Shown one piece after another: positions 63,311 through 64,000 of a stretch of DNA of 64,000 nt (its first letter is position 1; each line of letters opens with the position of its first letter). The DNA comes from CAYLHF01 sp964383365 (lineage in GTDB: Bacteria > Bacteroidota > Rhodothermia > Rhodothermales > UBA10348): the NCBI GenBank assembly GCA_964383365.1, contig CAYLHF010000002.1:62001-126000 (forward strand), read 5' to 3'. A model generated the notes under the pieces. It was given only the letters and a program-made list of their open reading frames with translations. It made no database searches and had not been told where the DNA came from. A program made the translations under genes and the position numbers.

Positions 63311-64000
63311 TTACGATTCTGATAGCAGATGACCATGTCATGGTACGACAGGGCTTAAGGAGTCTGCTTGAAAGCGAGCCGTCGTTTTCTGTGATCGGTG
63401 AAACCGGCGATGGCCTGGACTGTGTTCGGCGCGTTGAAGAATTGAAGCCGAACGTCCTGATTCTCGATCTAAACATGCCGGGACTGAGCGGTTTCGAGGT
63501 TATCAGCCAGGTTACCCGACGCGTTCCTCAAACGCTCATCGTCGTTCAGTCCATGTTCACCCAGGAGGCCTATGTTCGGCGGGCCATGGAAAATGGCGCG
63601 AAGGCGTTCGTAGTCAAAGACGATAGTGCCGAAGCGTTAATCCGAGCGGTAAGAGACGTCGTTGCGGGACGAACTTTTTTAAGCAAATCCGTGCTTCAGA
63701 AGACATCCTGCAGAGTCGGTGAACCTGACGATCCGTACGATACCCTTACCGAAAGGGAGCGAGAAGTTCTTTCTCTGATATCCGATGGACTCGCAGGGCC
63801 AGACATCGCCGAAAGGTTGTTCATAAGCAAGCGGACGGTCGATAAACACCGGTCCAATCTGATGGAGAAACTCAACATTCACAATGAGCGATCCCTGGTT
63901 CGCTTTGCTCTGGAACGCGGGATCACACTCCCCTCTGGAGAGTCAGCGATAGAGACAGTAGGCCTTTCGGTTCGATCCGAGTCGATTTCTACCCTGGTTG
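63307..64000 (+). CDS. NarL/FixJ-type response regulator (3' end beyond window)
   Basis: The frame is open from ATG 63307 to the window end (231 codons so far). The receiver domain starts ITILIADDHVMVRQGL, with phosphoacceptor D54 in VLILDLNMPG and K104 in AFVVKDD. The LuxR-type helix-turn-helix (about 142-200) starts DTLTEREREVLSLISDG and continues AERLFISKRTVDKHRSNLMEKLNIH. A short tail then runs off the window end. The ATGA overlap and order pair it with the preceding kinase. Target genes are unknown; the subtilase just upstream is one candidate. Confidence 0.92.
   Translation, partial: MITILIADDHVMVRQGLRSLLESEPSFSVIGETGDGLDCVRRVEELKPNVLILDLNMPGLSGFEVISQVTRRVPQTLIVVQSMFTQEAYVRRAMENGAKAFVVKDDSAEALIRAVRDVVAGRTFLSKSVLQKTSCRVGEPDDPYDTLTEREREVLSLISDGLAGPDIAERLFISKRTVDKHRSNLMEKLNIHNERSLVRFALERGITLPSGESAIETVGLSVRSESISTLV

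Overview
The window looks like a chromosomal segment of a Bacteroidota-type bacterium, probably from the Rhodothermia/Balneolia side of the phylum. Three things point there: two large secreted proteins that end in a type IX secretion (T9SS) sorting domain, a PorX-type response regulator with a PglZ domain, and a Rho factor with a very long disordered basic/acidic insertion. Shine-Dalgarno sequences are weak or absent before most genes, which fits the phylum. The genus cannot be fixed from sequence reading alone. No prophage, transposon, CRISPR array or integrated element was seen. Most of the window is core chromosome. Two runs of exactly 100 N (18037-18136 and 29816-29915) are assembly gaps, and each lies inside a coding tandem repeat.

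Left part (1-37 kb), mostly minus strand: a truncated ArsR-like regulator with a palindrome at its start; a secreted Asp-box beta-propeller protein; a CbpA-like DnaJ; biotin carboxylase (plus strand); a TetR-controlled RND efflux operon (tetR, outer-membrane factor, membrane-fusion protein, RND pump) ending in trmB; ferritin; a plus-strand block porX-tsaE-folC-rho; an MFS transporter; htpG; a GldA/GldF/GldG-like ABC cassette with a DUF4340 protein; an M49-like metallopeptidase lipoprotein; a ChaN-like protein with a His/Met-rich repeat; a DEAD-box helicase; and the cluster yceD-rpmF-plsX-fabH-fabD-fabG.

Centre (37.0-40.5 kb): a gene-free stretch of about 0.7 kb with DnaA-box-like sites lies before dnaA and dnaN. 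Gene orientation flips here, from mostly minus on the left to mostly plus on the right, so this is the best candidate for the chromosomal replication origin.

Right part (40.5-64 kb), mostly plus strand: an ECF-type sigma factor with a membrane-anchored partner (minus strand); the translation cluster rplM-rpsI-rpsB-tsf-pyrH-frr; tRNA-Ser(GGA); yicC-gmk-coaBC; a family-4-like uracil-DNA glycosylase that lacks the usual Fe-S cysteines; dnaB; a SpoIIE-type phosphatase; TerC; a DUF4249-like lipoprotein; a 1597-residue secreted subtilase; and a PAS/GAF histidine kinase with its NarL-type response regulator, the latter cut by the window end.

The points most worth following up are the origin region, the two gap-broken tandem repeats (Rho and the ChaN-like protein), the cysteine-free UDG, the operator palindromes next to the ArsR and TetR genes, and the unexplained small ORFs and hairpins around the origin and tRNA.
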